A DNA stretch of 64,000 nt, taken from positions 15,528,501 to 15,592,500 of the forward strand of contig JAWUZG010000051.1 of assembly GCA_036785705.1 (NCBI GenBank). The letters are read 5' to 3'. Position numbers and translations under genes: made by a program. Shown here one piece after another: positions 14,001 through 27,560 of the stretch; position 1 is the first letter of the stretch; each line of letters begins with the position of its first letter. The DNA is from Acanthornis magna (taxonomy: Eukaryota > Chordata > Aves > Passeriformes > Acanthizidae). The notes below the pieces were generated by a model. It was given only the letters and a program-made list of their open reading frames with translations. It ran no database searches and was not told where the DNA came from.

Positions 14001-17000
14001 TCTTTGGTTTCTGAAAAGAGAGGACCATGTACAGGTTGGAGTTTTTTTCCATTTTCTGAGCCAGCCTGTTTCACTTGGATCAATACAAAAACCCTGTTCT
14101 CTCTAGCTGGAAGAGAAACAGAAAATGTTTGTCTCTTATATACTTAAGGGAGGTGTATCTGCCTGTCTGTCTAGTGACTGTATCTGTGAATTAGTCTCAA
14201 AAATATTTATTTATTCATTTAATGTGGATGCAGAGCTGTTTTGTCATGCTTTTGAAACCCTCTAGAAATTTTTCTCTCTGATGGAAAGCATTAGAAAGCA
14301 AGTACTCCTCCTTTACTTAGTCAAATTTGTCTTCATTAAGGAATTAGGGAAACTAAAGAATAGGCACAAGTAGCACAGGATACTGACAAGCATCAGCACA
14401 CCTGGTATTACCTGGATGCACCGTGAAGATTCAGTGACTTAAGAAACTGTATCTGTGCAGAGAGAAGATGCTTGTAGTTACATCCTGTAGAAGTTGTAAA
14501 GATAGAAGAACAAGGATGTGTAGGATTCCCTACAGTGTCCTGGAGGAACAAAGGAAAAACAGTAAGGTCTCTGACAGTTCTCAAGCTCAGACAATTGGAT
14601 TTTGTCATGAAAGTAATGAAGTCAATTTAGCAATAGTGGGGAGACCTGTTACATTATGATATCATAATGACTCATTCATTCCTGTTTTCAAATATGAGTC
14701 TGTATCAGTTTATAGTAGGTTTTTAATTTTTTCTCCCTCTTTAGACTGAAATGCAGCTGCATGAGAAAGAGAGGATGAGGCAGCAGCAGGAGGAGATGTT
14801 GAATGAGCACAGAGAATTGATTGATGCTCTGACTGCAGAAGTACTTCAAGTAAGGGAAGAAAACATTACCATGCAGGTACTGAGCCCCCCTTGCTCCTTA
14901 TCCTTCAGGATGACTTGTTAGAATTCTGAGATCTGTTGCAAATATGGGCTGAGATGCATTGTCTCACATTCTGGAGATTTTAACAATAAACAGAAAATTA
15001 TAAAATTGAATGAGGAGGCTGAGAATTATAGTAGCAGTGTGGGTATGGAATGTTTGGAAAGTCATTAGTTTATCTTTATTTATCTTCAAAGCCTGAGAAA
15101 GTGCTGGTTCTGTGAAACTGAGCTTTACTCTATCCATCTAAAAGTTTAGGCATCTTCCTTCACACTTCTATACTGTTAACAGTACTGGAGCAATGAGTAG
15201 ATGTAATACTACATTTTTCTTTTTTGAGTTTGCAGTGGAGGTAGATTTGATCAATGGCTACATTTGGGAATGGAGCGATTAAGAAACCGTAGAGGGGAAG
15301 TGATGTCATGAGTAAGAAAAGGGAAAACAAATAATTTATAAATGAGAAACATGGAGACAGTAATGTATAATCCTCACTGGAATCCTACAGAATCACACAG
15401 TAATATTAAGAGGCCAAATTTCTTCTCAAGACTGCTTGTAGTATATAATTTTCTAATTTATGTTGGTAAAACACAAATTTCTGAATTCTGTGTATTTTTT
15501 TTCCCTTCAGAAGAAGCTTCAGCAATACATGGTGGTAACAGATGAAAAGTTGATGTGCCTTATACAAGCATTTAAAGACCTCCCTTTGGTAGAACCTGGA
15601 AGAGACCAAAGTCCAAAACATTTTGGAATTGCAAGCAACAAAGGTCCAGCAAACAGCCAAGGTGTGTACATGTATGTGTGGAAGGATGAAAAGAGGAGTT
15701 GTGGCTAATTTATCCCTGTAGCAGAAAATCTGGTATTTAATAGATGTCTGCACAAGTATGTCTTTCGTCACTGTGAATCTGACTTCTGTAAATTCACATG
15801 CCATGAGTTTTGCTGTGAGCACAAGCAAAGGAGGAGAGTAGCCTTCTCTCATTAAGATGGCTTCCAAAGTCAGTTTCATTCTGAGGGTCCTAAAAAACCC
15901 CCAGAAACCCAAAGAAATCAAACCCAACAGAACCAGGATCTCAGCTTCCTGCTACTGAGCTGAGATTGGGTCTTCCGTAAGACGCTGGAGGTCGCTGCTG
16001 GCCAAAACAGCAGCTGCTGAGGGCCAGAAACCAACCAGTCAGAGGTCTGTTACTTAGTGCTTGTGACTTTATGTGAGAGGAACGTGATCAGCTGAGTGAT
16101 ATGTGGCACAGAGACAGTTTAAGCTAAGCCCAGTAGCATTGATGGCCAAACTGCCCAACTGTGATTCACCTTGGACTTCTAACCTTTGTTCACCACTGAG
16201 TTTTCTCCCAGCTGCCTTTCCTGGTTGGTTGTTTAAATGCATTGCTTTTGCTTTCAAGGTCACTTTTCACTTTTTGTGAATCCCAAGATTCCTCCAAATT
16301 ATTTATATTTTGTAGTTAAATGTTGGTTTTGTGAATCTTTGTAGTTAAAAATTTTCTTCCTGGAAGAATTTTCTTCTCGAGAAAAAGCCATGTACCAGAT
16401 CCCCCTTTTTTTTTTGAGATTGACCCAGGCCTTGTAAAAGCAAACAAAAGGAAATCACCCCCCAAAATATAATATCCAAACAGTCAGAAAAGCACCCCTC
16501 AAAAAAACCCCAACCAGACCCCCAAACTTTCACATTCAACAGTTGTGCAGCACTAGAATTTTCAAATTTTCTTTCCTTAGTAAAATACAAAAGAATAACT
16601 TCTTTTTTTTTATTGAAGAGATATCTCATTTGAATTAAATTATAAGATCAGCAGAGCTCAGAAAAGCCTTGAATTGTTTTCCACCCTACTGCTGTTGCCA
16701 TCAAATTTATAATATAGGGCATTAGGACAAGTAATGTAAGTCTGATTTCCTCAAGAAAATGTCACCAAATGCAGGTCAAATACCTGTTCCAAGTCACATA
16801 TCTATAAGTCTTGTGTGTGAACTACAAACAGATCTCATAATAGTGTCCTGAAATTTTGAGGCTATGTGGAAGTGTTCCTCTTGCTATTATGGTCAATAAA
16901 GATTTATAATATGCTTGAGTGAAAGAATTCTGTACCTGGGGATCAGAGGAAAGTTAGGAGTGTGTGTGGAACATCCTGTAGTGTGTCTTTTCAGATATCT

Positions 17001-20000
17001 GAACATAAGAGTTGTTACTGATATTTTTTCGTACATTGCTATTTGACTATTAACTGATTCTTGTTCTTTTCTTTTTTTTGTTCATTTGTTTTAACTTTTA
17101 TCCCTGCTTTGTCTTTTTCTTTAGGAAAACTTAATTTAACCTATTCTGAGCCTAGGACTGATGTAGGCAACAGGGAGAATGTGCTGAAATTTCCACAGGA
17201 AGAACTACCTTTCACATTACCCCCAGGGCCAGGTGCCTCAGGTGATGTGAGATCTGGTAGAAGCCTTTCGGCTCATGTCTTCCAACCAGCTGTGCTGTTG
17301 TCACCACCACAGCAGAAGAGCAGTCAGGAATTGTCTTCCCTCCAGAACGGTGAGGTCTCTTTGACTGCAGTAGACTTAGGAGTCTGTGTTGTGTGTTACT
17401 GTTTCAGTCTCACACTACCTCTGAAGATGTATTTTCTATGGAAAATTTTTTATCTGTATGCCTAGACATATTCCTATAGCTAGAATATCACACTGCTGCA
17501 CCCAGATATGCATTTCTTTTGTTACTAATGCCTGTTACTAGACAGCCATTACAATTCCTGTTTTGCATCTCCTGATGGCAGTCTGTCAGTGGCAATCCAG
17601 ACTGACATTTTTATTTTATACTCAATTATCGCATCTGTGTGATTGCTGAAGTTCTTTGTCAATGACCTACAGCACATAATTTCAGATTTCCATCTGCTGA
17701 TGGTGTAATCCAGCCTTCATCACCATTAATGGTGGGACCACTGAAGCCTGGAACTTCTCTGTTTCTGCAGTCCATGTTGCAGACACACACCAGGATATCT
17801 GTAGGCTGTATGCTCCTGCTTTGAGCCAATCTTCCCAGCAAAGGGGTTTTTGGAAACGGGGAGCCAGGTTCCCATTGGGCTTCATTTAATACACAGGAAA
17901 TGGCTGAGGAAATTATGGGTGAAATTATGTGGTGACAGATAACCTGGTAACTCAGTCTTGTATCAGTATCCATAGGCTTTACAAGTTTTTTAGGTTGGTA
18001 GCTCACTTCTGGTTGTTGGGAGGAAGAAAGTTCATCAGGGTGATTAGGGAAGGTATTTCTCATTTATACTTACTAAATTGAGTAGAAGGAATCATCCTTT
18101 GTGATTCTAAAACTGAGCTGTTTCCTTCTGCAACTGTCATTGTAACCACATGCATCCCACTGGACATGCTGGGGCCCTGGATAACACCCTTGTGTGGCCA
18201 GCTTAATGGTGGCTGACTGGAAGGAGGATACAGGAGTAGGGTTTTGGGGTTTTCCTCCTTTTTCCCCCTTTCAGCTATGTTGTTTTGTAAGCCTTTTCCA
18301 AGACAGAAAAATAACCAAAAGTCCTTTTGATTTTTAAGGAGTTGCCTGGGCAATTGGAATTTATATCTAATTTGGCCACTTGGTGGGCTGCTGTGCTGTG
18401 AGAAGGTACCTAAAAAGTCTGGAGGAAATGAGCTAAAGGTCTTGTTCTACAAAGAGCATTGTCTGGTTTCAGTCCCATTGAGAACTGTCAGATGTTTTCT
18501 GTCATTTGAAACAGCAATGCAGAACTGTATGCTGAGACTTCTCTAAGATATATTGTTACTCTCTTAAGACTGATACTAACTGGCTCAACAAATGTTAAAC
18601 TTAATGAATATTTTTGAATGCTCGATGATTCATAAAACACGCTTGAGTGTAAATTTTTAAGTGTTCATCTCTGCTCAAGAGGCAAAAACTAAAGCTTGTG
18701 AAGGAATGGGCTATTTGGGGTATGAGGCATAGAAAATCTGATTTTGATCACAAAATTCAAGTTGGACTTAGCATGTAGCAGCTGACAGCTCTGTAACTTC
18801 AGTCATGTCTGTGTGGTGTGTTACTGCTCTGCTGATGATGACCACAAAAAAATACCAGACTAATTTTGTTGGCCACAGTGCTTCCTCTTTAGGGGCTAAG
18901 TAGTTAGTTTATTATCATGCCAAAAGTATTGTAATTTTTTTTTTTGTTTTGGTGTCCTAAAAGTTTTGTTAATAACCCAGTATAAATATCAGAAATGAAA
19001 CGAAAACTTAATTTATTAGGTAAGGTAACTGAATTTTGGAAAATAGAGGATTAATTAAGAAATAGTATTTAATCTGTCAGCTAAGAAATTCAAAACTATT
19101 TATCTTCTTCTCAGTGACTTCTCTCTCAATCTGTAATTAAATCATTTAAATATAAGACAGTTTGCATAAGGAAATACTAACCTGGTGAGTTCTTGCAGCA
19201 GGATATTTCAACACCATTCAGGCCAGATGTTACAATTCAAATTCCTGTTTGATTATTAGTAACCTGATGCAATAAAGTCATTGTTAGTTTCTTCAGTGAA
19301 GATTGTGTGTCACTGTCCTTACTATTCCTTTATTTCATGTTTGTAGTGTTTGCAGCCATTTCTCAGTCTACTGAAAGAGAGCTATGCAAGGAAAGGAGCT
19401 TACCTTCCTCCCTGAGGACACAGAGCACAACTGAGGAAAACTGTCCCATCTCTAGAAGGCAACCAATTTGTCCTGCAGACAAAGACTTGGAGAATTCCAG
19501 TGAGAAAATCAATCTGTCTTGCCCAGGTGACACTGGAAAAAACAGCACAGCTGAAGAGGTACTTCAAAATGGTGATCTGCTGGGACAGATAGCTGAGCTC
19601 ACACGGCAGAATGCTCTAATTAAAGCTTCACTCAGCAAATTCAGAGGTGTCTCTGGAGACAAAAGTGATTGTCTACATCAGCCAGACCCAACACAAAATG
19701 CAGATTCGAGTCCAGACTCTTCACAAGGACAGGTCAGAATTTAAGAGAAAAGAAAGTCTGGGTCTCCCTTCTGCTGCTCTGCTTTCCCATAGCTTACTGG
19801 TGCTTTTTTGTCTGTCCTGTTGTCAGTTACTGTTTGTTTGCTTGGAGACTTGTGATTTTTTAAAATTATTATTCCATAAGCAGATCAGCAGTAGTTTCTC
19901 ATATTGGGCCTATTTTGTTATATGGGTGCTGAAAAGTGTGCAGCACATTTATAAGTTTAGGATAAGGTTATGCTGCAAGAGAGGTGGTGTTGCAATGTGA

Positions 20001-23000
20001 TCCAAGCTCTTGTAGTTTGGATAATATTAGCAGTGAAAGCACTGCACCAGCCCATGGGTTCTTGTCAAGCTTGCAAAATGCTTATTTTAAGCCATGTCAT
20101 ACATGTCTTCTGTCACTGTTACCCAAAAGCACGAGATTAAAGTTAGTGCAGGTAGGTCTTTTGCAAATGTTTGATCATAGTGTATGTGCTTGATGTGTCT
20201 GTCTTGTCAGTGCTGTTCTGTGAAAATCCAAAGATTTTGGGAGAGACCTTGAAGGCTTCAGTTTACATGGAAAACTTTGACCTGCAACTAAGCAGTTACT
20301 CAGTGGCACCCCAGTGAGTGAAGTTAGCATCACAAAAACATCCCTGCCCTTGCTACTGCCTTGCTATTATGTGTTCCACCACAGTGACTGATTAACTGCT
20401 CAGTTAAGGATCCTAAAGATTTTAAATTGCCTCATTTAAATGTAGGCTGAGAGTGTTGTCACTTTCCACACTGTATTATGTTGCGTAATATTTAGTCATT
20501 TGGTTGTACAAGGTGATGCAAACTCTTAGTAAGTGGTGTTTTTGTGGAAGCAATTACTGAGAGGGAGGGGAAGAGGTCAAAGCAATCAAAAGCTGGCTTA
20601 AAGATGAGTTCCAGGATACTTCTGCCAGGAACATGCTTTTGCTTCCCTCCACCCTCCTGCATATATGTCTCTCTAATTAAGTATATTCTTAATGGTAATA
20701 AATTGCTGGATGTTTGGTGGTTTTGGTTTGGTTTGGTGGTTTGTTTGGTTTGTTGTTTTTGTTTGGTTTTGGGGTTTTTTGTTTGGGGTTTTTTTCTTTC
20801 TCAAATTATGTGGACAATAGCTTTACTTTTCCTACTTGAAGAAAGATCAATATAAAATATTGTAATGTGTAATCACTTAAGTACTTAAATACAGGGTAAG
20901 GGACAAAGTGAAAGGGACAAAATCAGATTTTTCCCAAGAATTGCTATATAATTATATTCACTTTCAGTTTGAAAACTAAATGCATAGAAGCACTTTCAAT
21001 CTATTGTATGCCCTCCTTGAGGGTGCAAATTGTAAATTTTTCGTTGGAAGTAATTATCCCATTATCCAAGTAGAGTCATCTCATGGTATCGAGGAGCTTG
21101 GAGGAAAGAATAGCAGAGCTGAATCGCCAGAGTACAGAAGCACGGGATAAACTGTTGCAGTTGATAGACCAGCAGAAATCAGCTGCTGCTGACATGATCC
21201 CTCCAATGCTCTCTCCTGTTCCAGCCCCATCCCTGAATTACACTGGTAAGTGCCCACCTTCAGGAGAAACAAAAACTAGTAAGACGATGTTTTTCTCCTT
21301 TTGAGAGTCCTTATCTTACTGGATCAGTGGTTGTGGTCAGCAGTACACTTGTTGCCTGTGGTACAACCACTCCTTACTTCAGAGAGCTAAAAACACACCA
21401 GTTAAACCTCTCCTGAAGTTAGCTTCTTAGTAAATAGTCTGCTCTAAGTACTGTGCTTCATGTTAAATCTGTTCTTTGCTATGTTCTTGTCTGAAGAACA
21501 GGTGCTACATTTGGACATTAGTAGGAGCTTCTTCACAGAAGGGGTTGTCAAGCATTGGAGTGGACTGCACAGGGTGCAGGTGGTGGAGTCACTATCTCTG
21601 GAGGTGTTTAAGGGAAAGGCTGGCACACAATGGCACACAGTGCTGTGGTCTGTTTGACAGTCTGTTCAAAGTTTGGACTTGATCTCAGATGTCTTTTTCA
21701 ACTTAATTGATTCTGTGATAGTCACTGATGGGCAGCACTGGGCTTTTTAATCCATCCTCTGTCATGCAGAATCTTGGGTGAAAAAGACTAAAGAATTTAC
21801 ATCAGGCTTCTAAAAATCATGGCAGAGTGGTTATCCTATTCTCAACTACATTTTAGTTTTTGGTCTTTCTGGTACTCTTTCCACCAGACTGTCTTGTTCA
21901 ATTATTGCCAGTGCTAATAGAAAGGAATAACTGGAACTTCCAGTCATGTGAAGAGGTAAATTAGCTAAGGGAATATTCGTGCTGATTCAGGATTCATAGA
22001 TGAGCTGCCATATGTAAGTATAAAAAAAAAAGACTTTCCAGGAGGTCAGGGCTGCTATATCTTTTCATGGAGTCACTGTCATTGCGAGCAGAACTGCATG
22101 TGCCCACATACTCATGCTCTGTCTGCAACACCTGTCCTTTCCCCTTGTGAAACCACAGAGGATGTGTAAAGGAGAAAGGACTTGGAGAGAGGAAGGAGGG
22201 GGAGGAAGGGCCAGTGTGTGTGCATTTGCATGCAGGTGCATATGCAGTGTCTCATGGGTTGGGTCATAACACTTTCAATGCTTCTTTGGCTGTTGTAATG
22301 TAAATTCAGCATGGTAAGTAAAATCTTAAAGGAACAAAGTAGAGAGATCAGAAGTCTCTAAGCCTCTAATTGCCAAAAAACCCAGAAAATTTAACTGTGG
22401 AAGAACATTCTATATATGTGAGCATTGTCTGTAGTTACTCTGATTCTGCTTTCATTGTCTGTCATTTTCACAAAGTGGGTGTGAGGTTGATGTTTAACGG
22501 CATTAACCTATTTCTGGTCTGTATATTCTATGCAATTGGCAAGAGATATATGATGCCTCTGAAAAGAAAGGTAAAACAAAATGAATGTTGTGCAATGTTG
22601 TGTTCTCATCAGAATCAAGCAATTATTTGTTGCCTAGAAAATGCAAGGAGGACAATTGAAGTGCCTGTTCCTGTGGCAGTGGCTGTGGACAGCTCCAAGG
22701 ATGACAGTGTTTCCCATGCCAGTATGAGGAGGTAGAAGTTCACCCTTTACTATTTAATTTTTGTAGTATCTTAATTATCCATGCAGCAGAAATTGAACAC
22801 AATGGAAAAATTGCCATGTGTTTTTTTGGCTTTGTGGATTTTACCTGACTTTCTCACATTCACTGTGGAAGTGGGACAAAGGTCTAATAGCTTTTTCGCA
22901 ACTTCCTTTGTTTGTATTTCAAATATCTGCAATCTGACACAAGACAGATGACATGCATTGTTGAAGACCGTTGATGAGGGATCAGATACTATTCTAGTAG

Positions 23001-24009
23001 TCACTTTCTAGTAGTCACTTTCATTTTTCAATCTTATTTTGAATATCCCCAGGTCTGTGGGAGACCTCAGCAAACCTTGTTCACCTTTAAGTGCCACATC
23101 AGAAAGTGCCAAATTGACTTCTGTCAGTCAAAGACCAAAGGTGAGAACTGAAAAATCTTCAGCCAGAAAATTTGATTATGTTGTCATAAAAGGAGAAAGA
23201 TCATCATAAGATGAAGGAAGGAGAGCTCTGTCCTATTTTAAATATCCCAAGGCAATCGTTAATTGATTCATGGCAGTTTGGATTATAGACAATTGGTAAG
23301 AAAAGACCTGAGAACTAGTGACATTCATTATTTTCTGCCACAGAGGAGTTGTTTGCAAGTGAATAACTCTTTTCTGCTGTGGCATCTTCGTGTGTTAGAA
23401 CTGGAAGCCTTTGGAAGTCTTTCCCTGGTGGCTCCAGAGAATCTCAAGCCATCATTATGATGTGCTGGTAGACTCACAGTCGAGGCAAGCGAGCTCTTAC
23501 CTAGCTGTTGCACAAGTCAGTGCTGAAGGATAAGTAAGTCCAAATGTAAAGAAAAATCCCCAGTCTAGATTTCTGACTCCTGATGTGGAAAGAAAAGGAT
23601 AGCCTGCAGTGAGATGCTTTCACAGGGAACTGCAGTGGTAACGTCCAATAAAGTGGTCACAGAGCTGTTCACAGGCTTGAAAGCAACCATGAGGACGTAT
23701 TAATAACCTGTTTCCCCTGGTGTCCAAAATTACCTAAATTAGGAGTGATAAAGAGAACAAAGTTAGGGTCCAGAACTCCCTATCCTGACAGCAAACTATA
23801 CATCCCTAGAAGGGAAATTTGAAATTATTAAGGTAGATGGGGCTTGAAGTAGGTGGTGTGACTTCCTCCATGGTGTCCATGGCAGACAGCAATCCTAACA
23901 CGAGTCTGTGGGAAATTTACTGTATATGAATCTAAACTGGTTTCTTCTTTTACAGGTAGAAAAGCAAAAAGAAGAAGGATGGTTTGCATTATCTATGCAC
24001 ATTATGTAA
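1830..24009 (+). CDS. SPICE1: SPICE1, spindle and centriole-associated protein 1 (17 coding exons)
   Basis: SPICE1 acts at centrioles and the mitotic spindle, where it is needed for centriole duplication and chromosome congression (family knowledge). Coding exons read from splice sites: 1830-1919, 2367-2414, 3468-3614, 7551-7653, 8413-8534, 10040-10122, 10417-10559, 10789-10920, 11661-11926, 14745-14876, 15511-15661, 17125-17349, 19347-19732, 21074-21245, 22638-22731, 23053-23140, 23956-24009. All phases join, giving 811 residues against about 855 in human. Recognisable blocks: TVHRATPED near residues 33-44; HEIHKSKN near 50-57; ALNAT near 246; [19 protein letters not shown] near 324-342; TGFTLSLV-like block near 357; coiled coil [13 protein letters not shown] near 400; FPQEELP near 494; [10 protein letters not shown] near 686; C-terminal EEGWFALS. 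An in-frame ATG at 1695 would add 45 low-complexity residues, but the ATG at 1830 matches the family start (MS...). The exon 8 donor (GTTTAG) and exon 14 acceptor are weak, but only they keep the conserved frame. Confidence 0.96.
20711..20797. repeat. G/T-only low-complexity tract (TTTGG-like)
   Basis: Degenerate TTTGG/TTTG units on one strand within SPICE1 intron 13. It is a simple-repeat tract with no coding meaning. Confidence 0.8.
21481..21720 (+). mobile_element. CR1 LINE 3' fragment in SPICE1 intron 14
   Basis: This has the typical avian CR1 3' end: a truncated body with a GGAGTGGACTGC-like segment, the 'ctctggaggtgtttaag' block, then 'ggacttgatc' and a terminal 'gattctgtgat'. It is 5'-truncated with no ORF. 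CR1 is the dominant bird retroposon, which supports an avian source. Confidence 0.85.
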
Positions 24010-24840
24010 AGGAAGCTGAGCTCAACTCCTGTATTTTTTAAGTATTTTTTTTAATGAACCACCATCTTTCTCTACAGATATACAGTGTAATTCTGGAGTG
24101 CTTTCATGTCAGTGCCATTAGTGTGGAAAGGTCCATGGGCTTATTGTATTTGTGCCCTACAGAGCACTCTAGGAAGTCCTGGGAATGAGGTTCTGAGCTG
24201 AACACACTGCTGTGACCTTACACCTTTTCACCAAAAAAATCTTCCACGAGGTTGTAAACTGAGGCTGTTGGAGCTTTACAAGTGAGCACCTGATACCTCT
24301 GTTAGGTATGCTGAAGTCAGGGTGGTTTAGAAATTGCCTGTGAAACTTTCTGGAACATTTATTTGCACAAGATATGGGAATAAAAAAATCAGGAAGAACT
24401 GAGATGAAGGAAGGTACCTGTGTTGAAAAGGAACCTGGAGATTAGGAAGCCAGTCTGTTCCAGGTGGATAAGGATTTGCATCAGAAAGAATTTGTTCCTT
24501 CTGTGGTTTACAGTTGCTCCCAAAAGTTGTTTTCTATGCAGTTAACATGTCAGATTGCATCTGGACTTGAGGATTGCTTTTCAAAAATCTCATTTAATAT
24601 TTTTATATTAAATATAAAGTGACTATTTGAAGTTGAAAGCAGAATCTTTATTTGCTGTGTACTGAAATATGTGCTCTTTGATACAACAGAAAACTGATGT
24701 ATATAATTGTATTAAGCTGGTTTGCTGTGTGTTTATATAATATTTTAATGACCATGGTTTTATACTGGTTTTATTTGAGGTTTTTAAAGAACTCATTATT
24801 TTATTAGTAATGATTAACAATAAAATATAAGACTGTGAGG
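24010..24840 (+). other. SPICE1: SPICE1 3' UTR with poly(A) signal at 24819-24824
   Basis: AT-rich sequence directly after the SPICE1 stop. AATAAA motifs lie at 24379-24384 and 24819-24824. The distal one, followed by a GT-containing stretch, is the more likely end of the transcript. The exact cleavage site is inferred. Confidence 0.6.
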
Positions 24841-26104
24841 AAATGCTTCATTATCTGTTTCTTATCTTGTAGTAAACCTGGCCAAAAACATTTATGATGG
24901 AGATCTAGAAAATAATTTGCAAGTCTGGGAAAGAAAATAGCTGCAAGTATCAAAAACAGATTTTGGTGAAGATGCCTTAGTATTTTTTTTAACTCTGAAA
25001 TTTCTTCCTAAAGATAGAGGTACCGTGCACCCAGCCTCTGTCCTTTCAGTCAGTTCAGTTTTAGGAGAATGAAGAAAATATGCTGCTTGCTTTTTTTTTT
25101 TTTTTTTCTGTTTTGTTTTGTTTTTTGTAAAGGAAGGGTTCTTCTAAACAGATTTAGAAAATCTAAAAAATATGTGATTCGAAACAGGATCTGTTCAAAT
25201 ATTCCTTGACACTTCCATGTTTTATTTTTCCAGTGTTAACTTTGGAAAGTGAAATATTTCTGTATTTTGTGAACTAACAGTTAAAACTGCTTGGAAGAAA
25301 CCCCTCAACTCATGAAGAGACAGGAATGCCACAGTTGGGATGGGACTATATAACCATAGTATACCCCAGGTTAATACTGTTGCCTCTGCTAATGGTTGCT
25401 ACAGATGCTCTGTAATTAGTCTGAGAATTCCTTTTAGAATACAGGATTGGAATTAATCTTTTGAGTTGTCTAGTTTCTTTAACATTGAAGTCTCTAGGTG
25501 GGAGGGACACTTCCACTCCACCTCCTACCACCTCCTCCACAGCCTGTGACTTCCTGTGGTACTGGCTGAAGTCACACAGGGTTCCATGGCTGAAAATGAG
25601 CTGCTCCTGGGATGTCATGGAAGTGTGTTTGCGAGAACACTGAATCCTAGTGTAAGGCTTAAAGCAATGTTTGAGAAACTGTTAGTGCAGGGAGGTTTTT
25701 TGGGGGGTTGTTTTTTTTTTCTGTCTGTTCTAGACTAAGCAACAAACTGCACCTATTGCTAGAACTTGACTCACCAGCTCAGGGTTTGCTGCCTGAGAAG
25801 CAGGCTGGCCTGTACCTGTCTGAAACAAAATGTTGACTCTCATTAGACTGTCATCTGCTCCAATTTTATATTTCTTTGTGTGTACATATATGCATAAAAG
25901 TGTGCTTTGTCAGGCCTCATACCACAAGTCTCATCTAAGTGAATTCTCTGCTCTCTGCCCTGCAGCAAGGCCAGGTTTTTGTTCCTAGCTGCATCCCAGT
26001 GAAATACCCTACTGTAATGTCCTTCTGCTTCATGGTCCTAGCGGTGAAGGGAAAGAAAAAAAACAACTCCGTTGTCTTCTCAGCATGAGCATTAAGAGGT
26101 CACA

Positions 26105-26255
26105 GCACCAAGCTTGCCAGAATTCAAGAAGTGATTGGACAATGCTGAGATTCTTGGGGCTGTCCTGTGCAGGGCTAGCCTGTGCAGGAACTGGAATTCA
26201 GTGATGCTTGTGGGTCCCTTCCAACTCAGGGTATTCAATCATTCTATGATCTTTT
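26105..26255 (+). mobile_element. CR1 LINE 3' end fragment
   Basis: The segment ends in 'gggtcccttccaactcag' followed by 'attctatgat', the canonical 3' terminus of avian CR1 elements. It is heavily 5'-truncated and non-coding. Confidence 0.85.
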
Positions 26256-27090
26256 GCATGTGGAAACTTACAGCCTTTCAGATCACTTCCCTGCCTCACA
26301 TATGGCTGAAGGGGAGGTAAAAAAAAGATTAGTGGCCTGACATCACAAAGAACTTGCTTCCTTAGACAAGCTTCCTTGGAAAAAATCCAAATTTCATCTC
26401 CCCTTCAGAAAATGTAGGCAGGATTCAGGAGAGATTTAAAAGAATATATATAGCAGCAGAAAGCTGAAAGTGGCAGCAGGTGGCTGGAAAGCTGCAGGGA
26501 GGAGGGGAAAGCAGGATTGTCTTGTCAGAAGCCCTTGCAAGGGCAAGTCTGCACAAAGCCTGTGTTGCTGGGTGGTTTGGCTGCAGTTGCTGTGGTCTTC
26601 AAAGAGCTGCTGCCAACTGAAAAGGATAATGCTTGACCACTTCACACTCTAGGTTTCCTGTTGCAAACCTGGAGGACAAGAGAGATCCACCCATTTCTTT
26701 TGCTGCTTTCTTTCTGTGTTTTGTGCGTTAAGTACATCTCTGTACCCTATTGTCTTCCAGTCTGCTATTTCAGGGTTAAGCCAAGCCCCGGTGTGTGATG
26801 ATTGTTGCTCACTGACTAGTGGAAGGGGCCCAGATTTAGGCTTCCAGGGGTGCTGTTTTTCTGCCTTCCTTCATCTCTCACACATCACATTGTAGTGGCT
26901 GAAGTCCTGCTGAAGCACAAGTTTGATGTGCAACAGCAGCAGCTCACAGAAATGTACTTTGGAGTCCAGCATGAAAATGAAGATATGTAGGCTTATGTTA
27001 AATGAGGTAACTTGAGGTTCAGTTTAGTTTTGTCTCCAAAGCTCAACACAAGCCTGAAGAGAAAAAGCTCCTGACAAATTTAAAAGACAG

Positions 27091-27108
27091 GGAGAGAGAG
27101 AGAGAGAG

Positions 27109-27179
<71 letters not shown>

Positions 27180-27185
27180 AAGTGT
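27091..27185. repeat. compound (AG)n(GT)n microsatellite
   Basis: About eleven AG units switch directly to roughly thirty GT units. It is a likely highly polymorphic locus. Open frames through it encode only dipeptide repeats and are artefacts. Confidence 0.97.
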
Positions 27186-27464
27186 GTAAGGACCAATTTC
27201 GTAGTGAAGGTGTTTCTCTGAAGAGTGAGTTCCCCTAGAAATGCCATGTAGAAAATCTGTGAGAAACCCCAGGACAGAAGTCCTTCCTCTCTGTTCCAAG
27301 CAGGGCATCAGTGTTGTCCTTCTGCTGCACCTGTCATTTCCCCCATGTACCATCAGCTTGCAGAAGTTTTGTCATGTGAAGCTTGGGGCAATTTACTTGT
27401 GTGTGTTTTGAGGCCCAGCACAAGCAAAGATCAAATGGCACTTCCTTTTAAAACCTTCACGGTT

Positions 27465-27560
27465 TAAACTAGAAGAGAAGAGATTTAGATTAGATGTTAG
27501 GAAGAAATTCTTTACTGAAAGGGTAGCGAATCCTTGAGCATCAGGCTGGATGCAGAAAGT
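27465..27560 (+). mobile_element. short CR1-like LINE fragment
   Basis: Contains the 'gatttagattagatgttagga' type block followed by 'gaaattctttactgaaaggg', a segment found just upstream of the CR1 3' end. It is truncated on both sides. Assignment is by recall of the CR1 consensus. Confidence 0.65.

Larger units (their letters stand above)
1920..23955 (+). other. SPICE1 introns
   Basis: Sixteen introns, from about 300 bp to about 3.9 kb; the largest is 3615-7550. Apart from a CR1 fragment at 21481-21720, a GT/T-rich low-complexity tract at 20711-20797 and a small hairpin near 15.94 kb, I saw no further gene, RNA gene or recognisable element. The short open frames inside them look like chance. 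Confidence 0.6.

Noticed and set aside
27024..27353. Minus-strand open frame with Thr-His repeats
   Set aside because: Created by translation of the (AG)n(GT)n microsatellite.
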